Assembly (NCBI GenBank): GCA_028279365.1
Contig: JANQNX010000009.1
Coordinates: 367,779 to 431,778 of the forward strand
Origin: Gammaproteobacteria bacterium
GTDB lineage: Bacteria; Pseudomonadota; Gammaproteobacteria; Eutrophobiales; Eutrophobiaceae
Direction: 5' to 3'
DNA length: 64,000 nucleotides
The notes below the pieces were generated by a model. It did no database searches. It was not told the origin of the DNA and saw only the letters and a list, made by a program, of their open reading frames with translations. The position numbers were made by a program, and so were the translations under genes. How positions within the stretch are numbered: the stretch's first letter is position 1; every line of letters begins with the position of its first letter. Shown one piece after another: positions 54,813 through 63,726 of this stretch.

Positions 54813-57407
54813 TTAAAAACTCCAGCGTAGTCCTGCCTCGATTGAGCGACCAGGCTCAGGCGTAAAGTTTCTTAAAAATGAAGTTGAATGTCTAATTTCC
54901 GCATCGCCGATATTTTTCGCTTTTAGGAAAAGCACAGTCTCATCACCAATATCCATCGATGGTTTGTAAGACAGCTGCAAGTCAAAACGGTCATATCCCG
55001 CTGTAGCGGTCTCGTTTAACCCCGCTCTTTTTTGTGCTAATGCGCTTGTCCAACGTGCGTAAAAATCGAATGAACGCCAGGTGCTTTCGATGGTTGCTCC
55101 AAATCGGGCAGGTGGCAGTCTGGGTACATCGCCTGCACCATCCTCAGTGAAATATCCACGTACGAAATCAGAAAAAACGCCAATCTGAGTTTCAGCATCG
55201 AACATATTAGGTAAGTAAAATTTAAGCTCAGATTCATAGCCATAGAACATGGCATTCTGTTGGTTATAACCGAAGACCGAAAGACATTGTGTTAGTTGTA
55301 CACAACTAGCTTGAATTTGCCGAGCCTCGATGTCGTAGAAAAATAAAGTTGGCCCAAAGGGCCGGTTATCTTGATAAATATAATTATCCACACGGTTTCT
55401 AAATACGTTTACCTTGAAGTCGAAGATGGAATTTATGTAAGACAATCCAATATCAATATTGTTTGCTTCTTCAACTTCAAGAAGAGAATTTCCTATCACA
55501 AAACTACGTGTAGCGAAATGAGGGCCAATAGAAATTAGCTCTTGTACTGCCGGCGGCCGCTCAGCTTTAGTCATTGCAAATCTCAGGTTCAATTGATCGG
55601 TTAATGCGTATTCGATCGCAGCTGAAACGGAATAAGCTTTGTTATAGTGGTCGGTAAGAGTAACGGGTATTCCAGCTGCGATTATAGAGTCTTGAACTGG
55701 TGACACCCTTGAGGACTCACGGCGATATGCGAAATCTAAATTCAATCTATCCAATGATAGCGATTCGATTAGATAAATGCTTTTTATTGCGATATCAGCA
55801 GGGGGTATGAAAGACTCAACACCTTCAGCACCAAAAGTTTGTTCGGTCCAGCGGTATCCCAACGTTGCTTGTAGTGAATCAGTATGATTATAGGCCAGTT
55901 CAATATTTGCTTCGTTTGCCCTACTATCGAATGTGGTTGCGGGTATGCCACGCGCGACTTCGACGTGATTATAATTAATATTTGAAGCCTTAAAAGTGAG
56001 TGACTCAAATCTTGGTAAGACGTCGAATAACTGAGCTTCTGCGTCCCAGCGTTTTTGTTTCATATCAATGCGGAGATTCTCTGGTGTGACTACGGTAATG
56101 GTCGGGTCATCATTGTGTGGCGGCACGCCTCCTGCTGGTATTCCATAGTTGTTGTCTAATTCGTTGTATGCAATGCCAGCAAAGCCCTGATTGAATACCA
56201 GTGAAGAGCCAAGCGATACGCCAGAGCTCTTTGTATCAGTATTAGCTACAGCACTTGGTGTATTATCGCTGTTGAATTCCACCAAGTTGCCAAATTGTGC
56301 AAGAACGTTTGTTTCATCGAGCGGGGTGCCTGGAATTTGAACAGTCTTGGAACGTCGATCATAGCCATCAACATGAATGACCAAAGGGCCTTTACCCGCA
56401 TCAATTTTGAACACCTTCGTATTTTGATTTGTATTTGAGTCATAACGAGTTTCAACGGCACCATCGAAGTTGTTCTCCGGTCGCCATTCCGGAATGCGTC
56501 CAGTCTTTACATTGACAGCTCCTCCCAGCGCAGTGCCGCCGTAGCGGAACGATGCCGGGCCACGGAATATTTCAATTTCTTCCGCTAACAGCGGTTCAAT
56601 AGCGACCGCGTGATCGGGGCTGACTGATGACGCATCATGAATTCCCATGGAACCCTGAAGAACCTGGACCCGCGATCCTGACATGCCACGGATAACAGGC
56701 AGACCAACCCCTGGACCAAAGGTCGCGTTGTGCACACCGAGTTGATTTTGCAGTGTTTCTCCTAATGTAGTTCCCATTTCCCTGGTAAGTGCGTCTCCTT
56801 GCATAATTGACTTCGGCTGTAGTTGATTATTACTTTTTTCGCCAGAAACGGTGATTTCATCCAATGCTTCAAAATCGTCCGATTGATCTTCATTGCTGTC
56901 GACTATTTCATTATCATCTGAATAAATTTCCTGATCTTCTCCGTCAAGTAATTCTGTATGAGCGCCAGTGGAAAATCCCACCATAAATGTCAATTTGAGT
57001 TGAAGCTGATTCTTGTTTTTTTTTCCAGAGAAGCTAATTGTTTCCAGAGATTCAATAGCGTTTGACTTTTCTTGCTCGATGTCTTTGATTAAATCATAAT
57101 CTGGCAGTAAATCTTTCTCGTTTCCCTCGAGTACGTCTGAGTAAGCGCCGGTGGAAACCCCCATCATTTGTGACAGCTTGAGTTGAAGTTGATTATTGTT
57201 TTGTTTTCCGTACTCGTCGATTGCCTCCATGGGTTTAATATCGCCGGTTTGTTGTTCATTAATGTTAATTATTTCACCGTAACTTGATAAGTACTCTTTC
57301 TCTTCTCCCTGAAGCAAGTCAGCATGACCATCAGTGGAAAGCCAAATCATTAATGTCAAAGCGAATATATTGAGTCTTGAAACTCTTGGGATTAAAGATT
57401 TTGTCAT
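54813..57407 (-). CDS. TonB-dependent receptor, ZnuD-like, with triplicated N-terminus
   Basis: 864 residues. Plug domain from about 185 ('LDEITVSGEK' TonB box, 'GVGLPVIRGMSGSRVQVLQGSMGIHDASSVSPDHAVAIEPLLAEEIEIFRGPASFRYGG'), then a 22-strand-type barrel ending 'EPGRSIEAGLRWSF' with terminal Phe. The SPDHAVAIEPLLAEEIE and 'SFLRNFTPEPGR' segments are as in ZnuD-type zinc receptors. Before the plug are three tandem 61-residue units (see the repeat feature). Divergent from the second HxH protein across Zur-like palindromes. Confidence 0.9.
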   Translation of the reverse strand: MTKSLIPRVSRLNIFALTLMIWLSTDGHADLLQGEEKEYLSSYGEIININEQQTGDIKPMEAIDEYGKQNNNQLQLKLSQMMGVSTGAYSDVLEGNEKDLLPDYDLIKDIEQEKSNAIESLETISFSGKKNKNQLQLKLTFMVGFSTGAHTELLDGEDQEIYSDDNEIVDSNEDQSDDFEALDEITVSGEKSNNQLQPKSIMQGDALTREMGTTLGETLQNQLGVHNATFGPGVGLPVIRGMSGSRVQVLQGSMGIHDASSVSPDHAVAIEPLLAEEIEIFRGPASFRYGGTALGGAVNVKTGRIPEWRPENNFDGAVETRYDSNTNQNTKVFKIDAGKGPLVIHVDGYDRRSKTVQIPGTPLDETNVLAQFGNLVEFNSDNTPSAVANTDTKSSGVSLGSSLVFNQGFAGIAYNELDNNYGIPAGGVPPHNDDPTITVVTPENLRIDMKQKRWDAEAQLFDVLPRFESLTFKASNINYNHVEVARGIPATTFDSRANEANIELAYNHTDSLQATLGYRWTEQTFGAEGVESFIPPADIAIKSIYLIESLSLDRLNLDFAYRRESSRVSPVQDSIIAAGIPVTLTDHYNKAYSVSAAIEYALTDQLNLRFAMTKAERPPAVQELISIGPHFATRSFVIGNSLLEVEEANNIDIGLSYINSIFDFKVNVFRNRVDNYIYQDNRPFGPTLFFYDIEARQIQASCVQLTQCLSVFGYNQQNAMFYGYESELKFYLPNMFDAETQIGVFSDFVRGYFTEDGAGDVPRLPPARFGATIESTWRSFDFYARWTSALAQKRAGLNETATAGYDRFDLQLSYKPSMDIGDETVLFLKAKNIGDAEIRHSTSFLRNFTPEPGRSIEAGLRWSF
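55553..55560. other. GCGGCCGC (NotI-type) site
   Basis: One 8-bp GCGGCCGC lies in the TonB receptor gene. It is the only one I found by eye in the window. If the island's NotI-like enzyme has NotI specificity, this site must be methylated for the cell to survive. Confidence 0.7.
56808..57377 (-). repeat. Three tandem 183-bp units in the TonB receptor gene
   Basis: The encoded protein repeats with an exact 61-residue period: Gln 73/134/195 in NQLQ, Gly 34/95/156 in LLxGE, Ser-Thr 24/85/146, and TonB-box-like segments 'MEAIDEYGK', 'LETISFSGK', 'LDEITVSGE'. Each unit begins with a copy of the signal peptide core ('LTLMIWLSTDGHADLL', 'LSQMMGVSTGAYSDVL', 'LTFMVGFSTGAHTELL'). The DNA copies are diverged but still alignable by eye. 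Confidence 0.85.
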
Positions 57408-57460
57408 GTGATATAAATTTCATACCTACCTTCAATTCAGCTTGCATTCCGCATAGAAAA

Positions 57461-57480
57461 TGTTATGTTATAACATAACA
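57461..57480. promoter_or_regulatory. Zur-like palindrome 1
   Basis: TGTTATGTTATAACATAACA is a perfect 20-bp palindrome in the 213-bp divergent region between the TonB receptor and the HxH protein. Its half sites resemble Zur boxes (TGTTATA-N-TATAACA). Confidence 0.65.
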
Positions 57481-57485
57481 AAAGT

Positions 57486-57499
57486 AATGTTATAACATT
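57486..57499. promoter_or_regulatory. Zur-like palindrome 2
   Basis: AATGTTATAACATT, a perfect 14-bp palindrome followed by TC, lies 5 bp after the first and shares its GTTATAAC core. Two adjacent sites suggest cooperative binding of a Fur-family repressor, most likely Zur given the ZnuD-like receptor. Confidence 0.62.
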
Positions 57500-57620
57500 T
57501 CATATTTTTTACATAAAACAGTAACAAAATATGATTACAGTTACTTTAAAAATACAAATTTAAACTGTTTTTATCTATTTATACGTGTGAACGATTATGT
57601 TGAATGGAGGAGGCTTAATA

Positions 57621-58373
57621 ATGAATCACATTCTTTCTAAAATCTTCGATAATATTTCTTATTCCTATTTGAATTGGTGTGCTGTTTGTTTGGTGGGATT
57701 TTTGACAATATCAAATGCCAATGCGATGCCAGTTCACGGACATAGTGACATCGAATTTGAGTTTGTTGGTGGTGGGATAGAGATTGAATTTGCTCAACCT
57801 AGTTTTTTCATATTTGAAGGTGATTTTAATGGTGGTCTAATTCCTGGACTAACCGATGATCCGGGTTTTAATAATGATGAATTTGTTGGTACAGGAAATA
57901 CGCCATTGCCTGGTTCCTTTCTCGGTTTTAATGTTCTTGGCCCACTTTCATTCTGGAATGGTACAGAATTCGCCAGTGCCGGCTCGGCTTCAATCGATAT
58001 TAACGATGTCGCAGGGCATACTTCTACCATTTCAAGTTCAACCTCATCTGACTTGGCAAGTTTTTCTTCCCCCTTTGAGAACATCATTGGTGTAGCATCT
58101 GCTACTGGCGAAATTCACCAACATATTGATTTTGTATTAAATAGCGGAATCACTGGTGCATACGGCCTGTTGTTATCGCTGACAACTAATCAAATCGGTA
58201 TTACCGATTCACAAATCTTCGGAATCTTTTTTAACAATGGTCTTGACCAAGTGCTATTTGAAGCGGGTGTTGATGCTTTTAATGCTTCAGTTGTGCCTGT
58301 CCCAGCTGCTGTCTGGCTATTTGCTTCTGCACTTGTGGCGCTAGTCACGATGCGTAGGCAAAAAGCGTTATAA
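57621..58373 (+). CDS. Secreted HxH protein with VPxPA/PEP-CTERM-type sorting tail
   Basis: 250 residues from ATG at 57621, which has GGAGGAGG upstream (an ATG at 57597 has none). Signal peptide ends near NANA; the mature start MPVHGHSDIEFEF is His-rich; 'GEIHQHIDFVLN' gives a second His motif; the tail 'VPVPAAVWLFASALVALVTMRRQ' is a VPxPA-type sorting signal (motif, helix, Arg pair). It resembles the family of Zur-repressed PEP-CTERM proteins known from cyanobacteria (all3515-like); this is from memory. Related to the protein at 53909. Confidence 0.78.
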   Translation: MNHILSKIFDNISYSYLNWCAVCLVGFLTISNANAMPVHGHSDIEFEFVGGGIEIEFAQPSFFIFEGDFNGGLIPGLTDDPGFNNDEFVGTGNTPLPGSFLGFNVLGPLSFWNGTEFASAGSASIDINDVAGHTSTISSSTSSDLASFSSPFENIIGVASATGEIHQHIDFVLNSGITGAYGLLLSLTTNQIGITDSQIFGIFFNNGLDQVLFEAGVDAFNASVVPVPAAVWLFASALVALVTMRRQKAL

Positions 58374-58398
58374 GGATAACGTTATATATTCTAAATTA

Positions 58399-58430
58399 AG
58401 AGGGGAGCTTGATTGCTCCTCTCTTTCATT
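58399..58430 (+). terminator. Terminator after the HxH protein gene
   Basis: AGAGGGGAGC-ttgatt-GCTCCTCTCT followed by TTCATTT; 25 bp after the stop. One G-T pair in the stem. Confidence 0.85.
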
Positions 58431-58559
58431 TAAAACTAGACTTAATGATCATAAAGAACTAACTATATAGTAGTAGTTAAGTTTTATTTTCGATAATCCC
58501 TTATACACTACATTTATTTGTCAAAGAACTAACTTATAAACGTCTATATGTAATATGCT

Positions 58560-60899
58560 TTAGCCTTTTGTCTTATGAACGAATACGCCATTAAAGTCAT
58601 CACCCGGTGGTTCTTCAATGTAGTATTCGCAGCGTTCGATGTAGATGTTGTAAATGTTTTTATTGGTCTTATCAGCCCAGTTATCATGAATGTCTTTAAA
58701 GATTGTTAACGCGTCTTCAAACCGCGCTTCTTTATAAGCCGCGATGCCGGTATTGTAGTAATCGAGTTCATCCAATAAACGTTGTTTTTTAACGGCAGTG
58801 CTTTTTTCTTTATCAGAAGCGGATACAACGGTATTTCCCTCTGAATCCACATCATAAGAGACTGCACGACTGATATAGAGTGGCGTTTCCCATACAGTTT
58901 TATCTAAATCGGCATAGTCAATGATTTGCCATATTTCGACTGGAATGGATTGTCCTTTAACCGTAACCAGATCAAGAAAGCGAAAGATATATTTGTCCTG
59001 CGGTATACGTTCTTTTACATGATTGGAAATATTACACATTGAATTGTAATACTTACACAGTGCTTCCAGTCGCGCGCCCAGGTTGATTGGGTCGCCAATC
59101 ACTGTGTAGTCGCTACGACCACTACTGCCCATTTCACCTACCGTTGCGACACCGATATTGATGCCTATGCCTATCTCGATAGGTTCAACGCCCATGCTCT
59201 CTGCCATTTTGCAGATGTTGGTAAATCGTTCATCTTCTTTTACCTTGGCATTAAGTGGTGCAACGGCATGAATTTGATCAAGTGTGGCGTCTACCGCTTT
59301 TTCGGTATGATTTTTGACATTCGCTGGCGCATTCCAATATGCCATGATGGCATCGCCAATAAATTTATCGACGGTGCCTTCGTAGTTAGTGATGATATTT
59401 GTCATATCATCCATATAAAGGTTTAAAAACTGGATCAGGGTATTTGCATTGCCTGCTGCTTCGGAGATGTTGGTGAAATTGCGCACGTCAGAAAACGAAA
59501 TCGTGATTTCATGCTCCTTGGCAATAAATGCATCCTCGCCTTTCGCGGCATTCTTGATGATGTCTTCCATAACCTGAGGTGAAACTTTAGATGCGAATTT
59601 TCTTCTGATGAGATTTTTCTGTTTTGTTTCCAGAAAATAACCCGTGATAATCGAAACTAATGTGCCGAATAAAACGGTGAACAGCGGATAGAAAATACTC
59701 AGGATAATGCCCTTGGAAAAAAGCAGATAATTGATCACATACAACAATATGCATGCGCTGGCGGCAACAATGATTGGAATAAAAAGTGCGCTGCTGTAGC
59801 CGATAGCCATTACGATAACGATTGCTGCAATGATGATGATCACTGTATCGATTCCCACTGCTTCGGCAGGCATGGTCAGAAAGTCACCGGTGATGATGTT
59901 ATCGATCACATTGGCATGGACTTCTACACCCGGGAATATCTCATCAAGCGGCGTGATTCTCAGATCAAGCAAACCGGCTGCCGAGGTGCCAACAAGTGCG
60001 ATCTTGCTTTCCAGCTCTTCCGGATTAAAGTCTCCATTAATAATGTCGACCGCTGAAATATAATCGAAAGTTGATGAGGGACCACGAAAATTGACCGCCA
60101 GACGACCAGAGATATCGGTCGGAATTTCCTCACCTGCGAGAGTAATGGAACTAATACCTAATTCATCATAATTAATATCCACCTGTTCTTCGCCCAACAC
60201 AATACGAACCAGTTCCAGTGCAAGCGATGGGTATACCTGAGAATGATAAGAGATAGCGAGCGGTACAGAGCGAATCACGCCATCGCTATCAGGAATAACG
60301 TTAAAGAAACCGCTCGATTGAGAGGCTTTCTGTATAGTGGGGACATTAATGATCACGCCCGCAGCTTCGGGCAGGTACTCTGTTTCCCCTTTGTTTATCC
60401 TGGCAAATTCTGCAGGTATTGTTGGGGCTTGTTGATCTTTATAAATTTCTCGCTCTTTAAAATCGAAGGTATAACCCAATACGGTCGGTGTGTTTGCCAG
60501 TGTCTCTGCAAACAATTCATCGTAATTGATTTGTTTTTCTGTCGGGACGATATCTTCAACACCGATTTCAGCCAATACTCGATGTGGCGATGATTTATCG
60601 GGCTCCGGAAACATGATATCGAGACCAATGACACTTATCTCTGCATCACTTAGGTTTTGTATCAATGTTGCCATGTCGTTTCTCTTCCATGGAAACTGGC
60701 CTATTTCCTTAAGTGAGCGTTCATCAATATCGATAATCACTACCTGATCTGAATGTTCGGTCACACCGCGATTAATAAACAGAAAGTCTCTGAGTTTGTT
60801 GTCAAAGACTTCAAAGGGTGATGGCATAAAGCGGTAAATCGATATAACGATTCCGGCAACTATCAAGCCTAACGCAAAATAGGTCAATAACTTTTTCAC
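58560..60899 (-). CDS. CHASE2-domain adenylate/guanylate cyclase
   Basis: 779 residues. N-terminal membrane helix (8-26), periplasmic CHASE2 domain (about 35-330: 'DQVVIIDIDERSLKEIGQFPWKRNDMATLIQNL', 'AVNFRGPSSTFDYISAVDII'), three membrane helices (about 345-425), then a class III cyclase domain ('ISFSDVRNFTNISE' with metal Asp, 'TVDKFIGDAIMAYWNAP', 'IGINIGVATVGEMGSSGRSDYTVIGD') and a TPR-like C-terminus. It makes cyclic nucleotide in response to an unknown periplasmic signal. A full-length relative of the truncated gene at the window's left edge. Confidence 0.95.
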   Translation of the reverse strand: MKKLLTYFALGLIVAGIVISIYRFMPSPFEVFDNKLRDFLFINRGVTEHSDQVVIIDIDERSLKEIGQFPWKRNDMATLIQNLSDAEISVIGLDIMFPEPDKSSPHRVLAEIGVEDIVPTEKQINYDELFAETLANTPTVLGYTFDFKEREIYKDQQAPTIPAEFARINKGETEYLPEAAGVIINVPTIQKASQSSGFFNVIPDSDGVIRSVPLAISYHSQVYPSLALELVRIVLGEEQVDINYDELGISSITLAGEEIPTDISGRLAVNFRGPSSTFDYISAVDIINGDFNPEELESKIALVGTSAAGLLDLRITPLDEIFPGVEVHANVIDNIITGDFLTMPAEAVGIDTVIIIIAAIVIVMAIGYSSALFIPIIVAASACILLYVINYLLFSKGIILSIFYPLFTVLFGTLVSIITGYFLETKQKNLIRRKFASKVSPQVMEDIIKNAAKGEDAFIAKEHEITISFSDVRNFTNISEAAGNANTLIQFLNLYMDDMTNIITNYEGTVDKFIGDAIMAYWNAPANVKNHTEKAVDATLDQIHAVAPLNAKVKEDERFTNICKMAESMGVEPIEIGIGINIGVATVGEMGSSGRSDYTVIGDPINLGARLEALCKYYNSMCNISNHVKERIPQDKYIFRFLDLVTVKGQSIPVEIWQIIDYADLDKTVWETPLYISRAVSYDVDSEGNTVVSASDKEKSTAVKKQRLLDELDYYNTGIAAYKEARFEDALTIFKDIHDNWADKTNKNIYNIYIERCEYYIEEPPGDDFNGVFVHKTKG

Positions 60900-61226
60900 A
60901 TTCGCTTCCAGAGTGTTGTCTGCACTGATAGTAGTGCTATGTGAGTCACAGACATTATTGTTATTACGACTATTTCAGCTGATTATTTTGCTGAAAAAGC
61001 ACAATCCATTATGGCTAAAATACCTGCTTATTACCAGATGATAGAAGCACCGTGTTTCAGCTTCATCCTTATCAGTGCCTGTAGTAATAACGTTTTTGCA
61101 AAAAGATTAATTGCTACACAAATAGTCAGGTACTGTATCCCCTGCATTTTCTTGATCTACATCAATTTCGTTATTTATCTTTTTTATATATATTGCTTGG
61201 TTAATCCTTTTTAAAAAAATAGCTAG
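60900..61226. other. Divergent promoter region, no gene
   Basis: 327 bp between the cyclase and the DUF1538 gene. A hydrophobic frame at 61011-61214 has no ribosome site and no family, so it is not accepted. The region is AT-rich with a near-palindrome CAGCTGATTATTTTGCTG at 60975-60992. Confidence 0.5.
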
Positions 61227-62987
61227 ATGGAACGTAAGATTCGTTTTGGTGATTTTGTCCAGCAGGTTACCGTTGGACAACAGCAACTTAGTTACAATGC
61301 ATTAACGCCTGAAATTCAGAAGGATGAAGAGGGCAAGGATATTCCTTACGTAGCTGATCATCTGAAGGTCAGAAAAATTGATGTTTATAATATTCTGCAG
61401 CCCTATATCAGTGTTCGTTTTATCGAACAAATCCGGGCAGTGGTGCCACTGGCTTTGTATCTCATGCTGTTTCAAATCCTGATATTAAAACAAAACGTTA
61501 CTGACTCATGGGTGATTACCGGCGGTCTGTTTTCCGTCATTGTTGGCTTGATGTTGTTTATGGAAGGCCTAAAAGTTGGATTGATGCCGTTTGGTGAGTC
61601 GATTGGCAGTACGCTGCCAGCCAAGGCCCGTTTGCGTGTTGTGATGACCGTCGCCTTTATCCTCGGTATTGGAGTGACGTTTGCAGAGCCGGCCATCGGT
61701 GCCTTAAAGACGGCCGGGTCGATAGTGAATATAGAGGAAGCGCCTTATCTATATACCCTGCTTAATGATTGGGCCGGGTTAATGGTTCTGATTGTCGGCA
61801 TTGGTGTTGGCCTTGCTGCGGTGTTAGGCACGTTCCGTTTTTTATACGGTTGGAGTCTGAAACCTTTGGTCTATCTCACCTTAATCCCAACCGTAGGTCT
61901 AACGCTTTATATTAGTAGCCAGCCAGAATTAGCCAAAATATTGGGTCTGGCTTGGGACTGCGGCGCTGTCACTACTGGTCCTGTAACAGTACCACTGGTC
62001 CTATCATTGGGTATCGGTATCGCATCGGCTGCAGGAAAAGGCAACTCATCCTTGTCAGGTTTTGGTATTGTTATGTTGGCGTCATTGTTCCCGATTATCG
62101 GTGTGCAACTACTGGCTTTGTACGTATCATTTGTGACAACACCCGAAGCGATTATTGCAGCAGGTAATACCATAGTCAGCAATGAAATTGCGTGGCATCA
62201 AAAAACGCCTTTTATTGAGACCATATTAGGTATCAGGGCGATCATTCCTCTCGTGATATTTCTGATCGTTGTCATGATGTTTGTACTGAAAGAACAAATC
62301 AAAAATCGCGGCGCTATCACTTACGGTATCTGTTTATGTGTTCTTGGCATGATTGTCTTCAATGTTGGACTCAGCTATGGCTTGGCAAAGCTGGGGAGTC
62401 AGTCGGGCAGTTTGGTGCCGGGGGCTTTTACACAATTAAACGAAGTCACAAACTCGCCATTGTTTGGTTATGCGACAGGTTTAGTGGTTGCCATTATCTT
62501 TGCCTGGATATTAGGATTCGGTGCTACGCTTGCCGAACCGGCATTAAATGCGTTGGGCTTAACAGTAGAAAACCTGACCAATGGCGCTTTCCCAAAATCT
62601 TTATTAATGTATGCCGTTTCATTTGGAGTCGGCACCGGTATCGCACTTGGCGTGTTAAAGATCATTTTTGCGATCCCGATCGCATGGTTATTAATTCCCG
62701 GTTATGCCATTGCGGTCATACTGACTGCATTATCAAACGAGGAATTCGTCAATATCGCCTGGGACAGTGCCGGTGTGACTACCGGTCCGGTAACCGTGCC
62801 GTTGGTATTAGCGATGGGCCTGGGTTTTGGCAATGCGGTCGGAGCCGTTGAAGGATTCGGTATTTTATCAATGGCGTCTATCGGACCAATCATTTCGGTA
62901 TTGGCAACCGGGCTTTGGATTCAATGGAAGGTTAACAAGCGCCATGTTCAAGAAAGGCGGCAACAAAATATTGTGGTTGAGGGTTAA
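61227..62987 (+). CDS. DUF1538 membrane protein with internal duplication
   Basis: 586 residues with two homologous halves. Half 1 has 'TFAEPAIGALKTAG' and 'AWDCGAVTTGPVTVPLVLSLGIGIA'; half 2 has 'TLAEPALNALGLTV' and 'AWDSAGVTTGPVTVPLVLAMGLGFG'. About 12 or more membrane helices. The repeated Glu-Pro and Trp-Asp ... Thr-Thr-Gly-Pro motifs probably line a transport path. Substrate unknown. Two P-II-like genes follow within 5 and 11 bp, so transport is probably P-II gated. Confidence 0.9.
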   Translation: MERKIRFGDFVQQVTVGQQQLSYNALTPEIQKDEEGKDIPYVADHLKVRKIDVYNILQPYISVRFIEQIRAVVPLALYLMLFQILILKQNVTDSWVITGGLFSVIVGLMLFMEGLKVGLMPFGESIGSTLPAKARLRVVMTVAFILGIGVTFAEPAIGALKTAGSIVNIEEAPYLYTLLNDWAGLMVLIVGIGVGLAAVLGTFRFLYGWSLKPLVYLTLIPTVGLTLYISSQPELAKILGLAWDCGAVTTGPVTVPLVLSLGIGIASAAGKGNSSLSGFGIVMLASLFPIIGVQLLALYVSFVTTPEAIIAAGNTIVSNEIAWHQKTPFIETILGIRAIIPLVIFLIVVMMFVLKEQIKNRGAITYGICLCVLGMIVFNVGLSYGLAKLGSQSGSLVPGAFTQLNEVTNSPLFGYATGLVVAIIFAWILGFGATLAEPALNALGLTVENLTNGAFPKSLLMYAVSFGVGTGIALGVLKIIFAIPIAWLLIPGYAIAVILTALSNEEFVNIAWDSAGVTTGPVTVPLVLAMGLGFGNAVGAVEGFGILSMASIGPIISVLATGLWIQWKVNKRHVQERRQQNIVVEG

Positions 62988-62992
62988 TGTAA

Positions 62993-63373
62993 ATGAAAAA
63001 AGAGATCACCGTTTTAACCGATGCCGCATTGATTACCTGCGTGGTACAACGTGGTGTCGCCGACAAGATCATCCATGCTGCGCAGGAAGTCGGTGCACAA
63101 GGTGCGACTGTGTATTACGCGCGTGGTGGAGGTGTGCGTGAACGACTTGGTGTATTGGGCTTAGCTATTGAAGTGGAGAAAGAAGTGATCACTATCGTCG
63201 TTGCCAATGATCAAATTGATCGCGTATTCGAAAAAATGTATCTGGCCGGTAACCTGGATACGCCAGGTATGGGCATTATGTATGTCACCAAGCTGGATAA
63301 GGTTGCCACCTACATTCCACAGGAAATTGTCGATAAATTGGCTAAGCCAGTTATCGGTGCCAGTAAAGATTAA
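62993..63373 (+). CDS. P-II-like regulator (first copy)
   Basis: 126 residues with the GlnB ferredoxin-like pattern: 'LITCVVQRGVADKIIHAAQEVGAQGATVYYARGGGVRERLG', 'EKEVITIVVANDQIDRVFEKMYLAGNLDTPGMGIMYVTKL'. The T-loop is short and lacks the uridylylated Tyr context of GlnB/GlnK. Likely binds nucleotide and controls the DUF1538 protein encoded just upstream. Confidence 0.88.
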   Translation: MKKEITVLTDAALITCVVQRGVADKIIHAAQEVGAQGATVYYARGGGVRERLGVLGLAIEVEKEVITIVVANDQIDRVFEKMYLAGNLDTPGMGIMYVTKLDKVATYIPQEIVDKLAKPVIGASKD

Positions 63374-63384
63374 TACCGATTACC

Positions 63385-63726
63385 ATGATTGACAGTAAGG
63401 AAAAAAATTTGATTACCTGCATCTTACCTAAAGGCATTGCGTTAGATGTTGCGGTTAAATTAAAACAAACATACTCATTACGCAGTTTTGATATCAAGAG
63501 TGCTCGCGGTGTTGGCAAGATAACGCCGCTGGCTTATCGTGGCGTTGGGGAGCAAACAGAAAAAGAAATACTAACGGTATCCGTTCCTGTCGAGTGTTGT
63601 GATGAGATTTTTGAATTTATTTATGAACAGGCAGAGATCAATCGTCCACATGGTGGGTTGATGTACGTCTACCCGCTGTCCCAATCTACCGTCTATCAAT
63701 TGCCTGACTTGCCTGAAGAAAAGTAG
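63385..63726 (+). CDS. P-II-like regulator (second copy)
   Basis: 113 residues of the same fold ('LITCILPKGIALDVAVKLKQTYSLRSFDIKSARGVGK', 'VPVECCDEIFEFIYEQAEINRPHGGLMYVYPL'), clearly diverged from the first. The two may form separate trimers or act on the two halves of the DUF1538 protein. Third gene of the operon. Confidence 0.82.
   Translation: MIDSKEKNLITCILPKGIALDVAVKLKQTYSLRSFDIKSARGVGKITPLAYRGVGEQTEKEILTVSVPVECCDEIFEFIYEQAEINRPHGGLMYVYPLSQSTVYQLPDLPEEK

Noticed and set aside
61011..61214. 67-residue hydrophobic frame upstream of DUF1538
   Set aside because: No ribosome site, Cys/Ile/Tyr-rich composition typical of AT-rich non-coding DNA.
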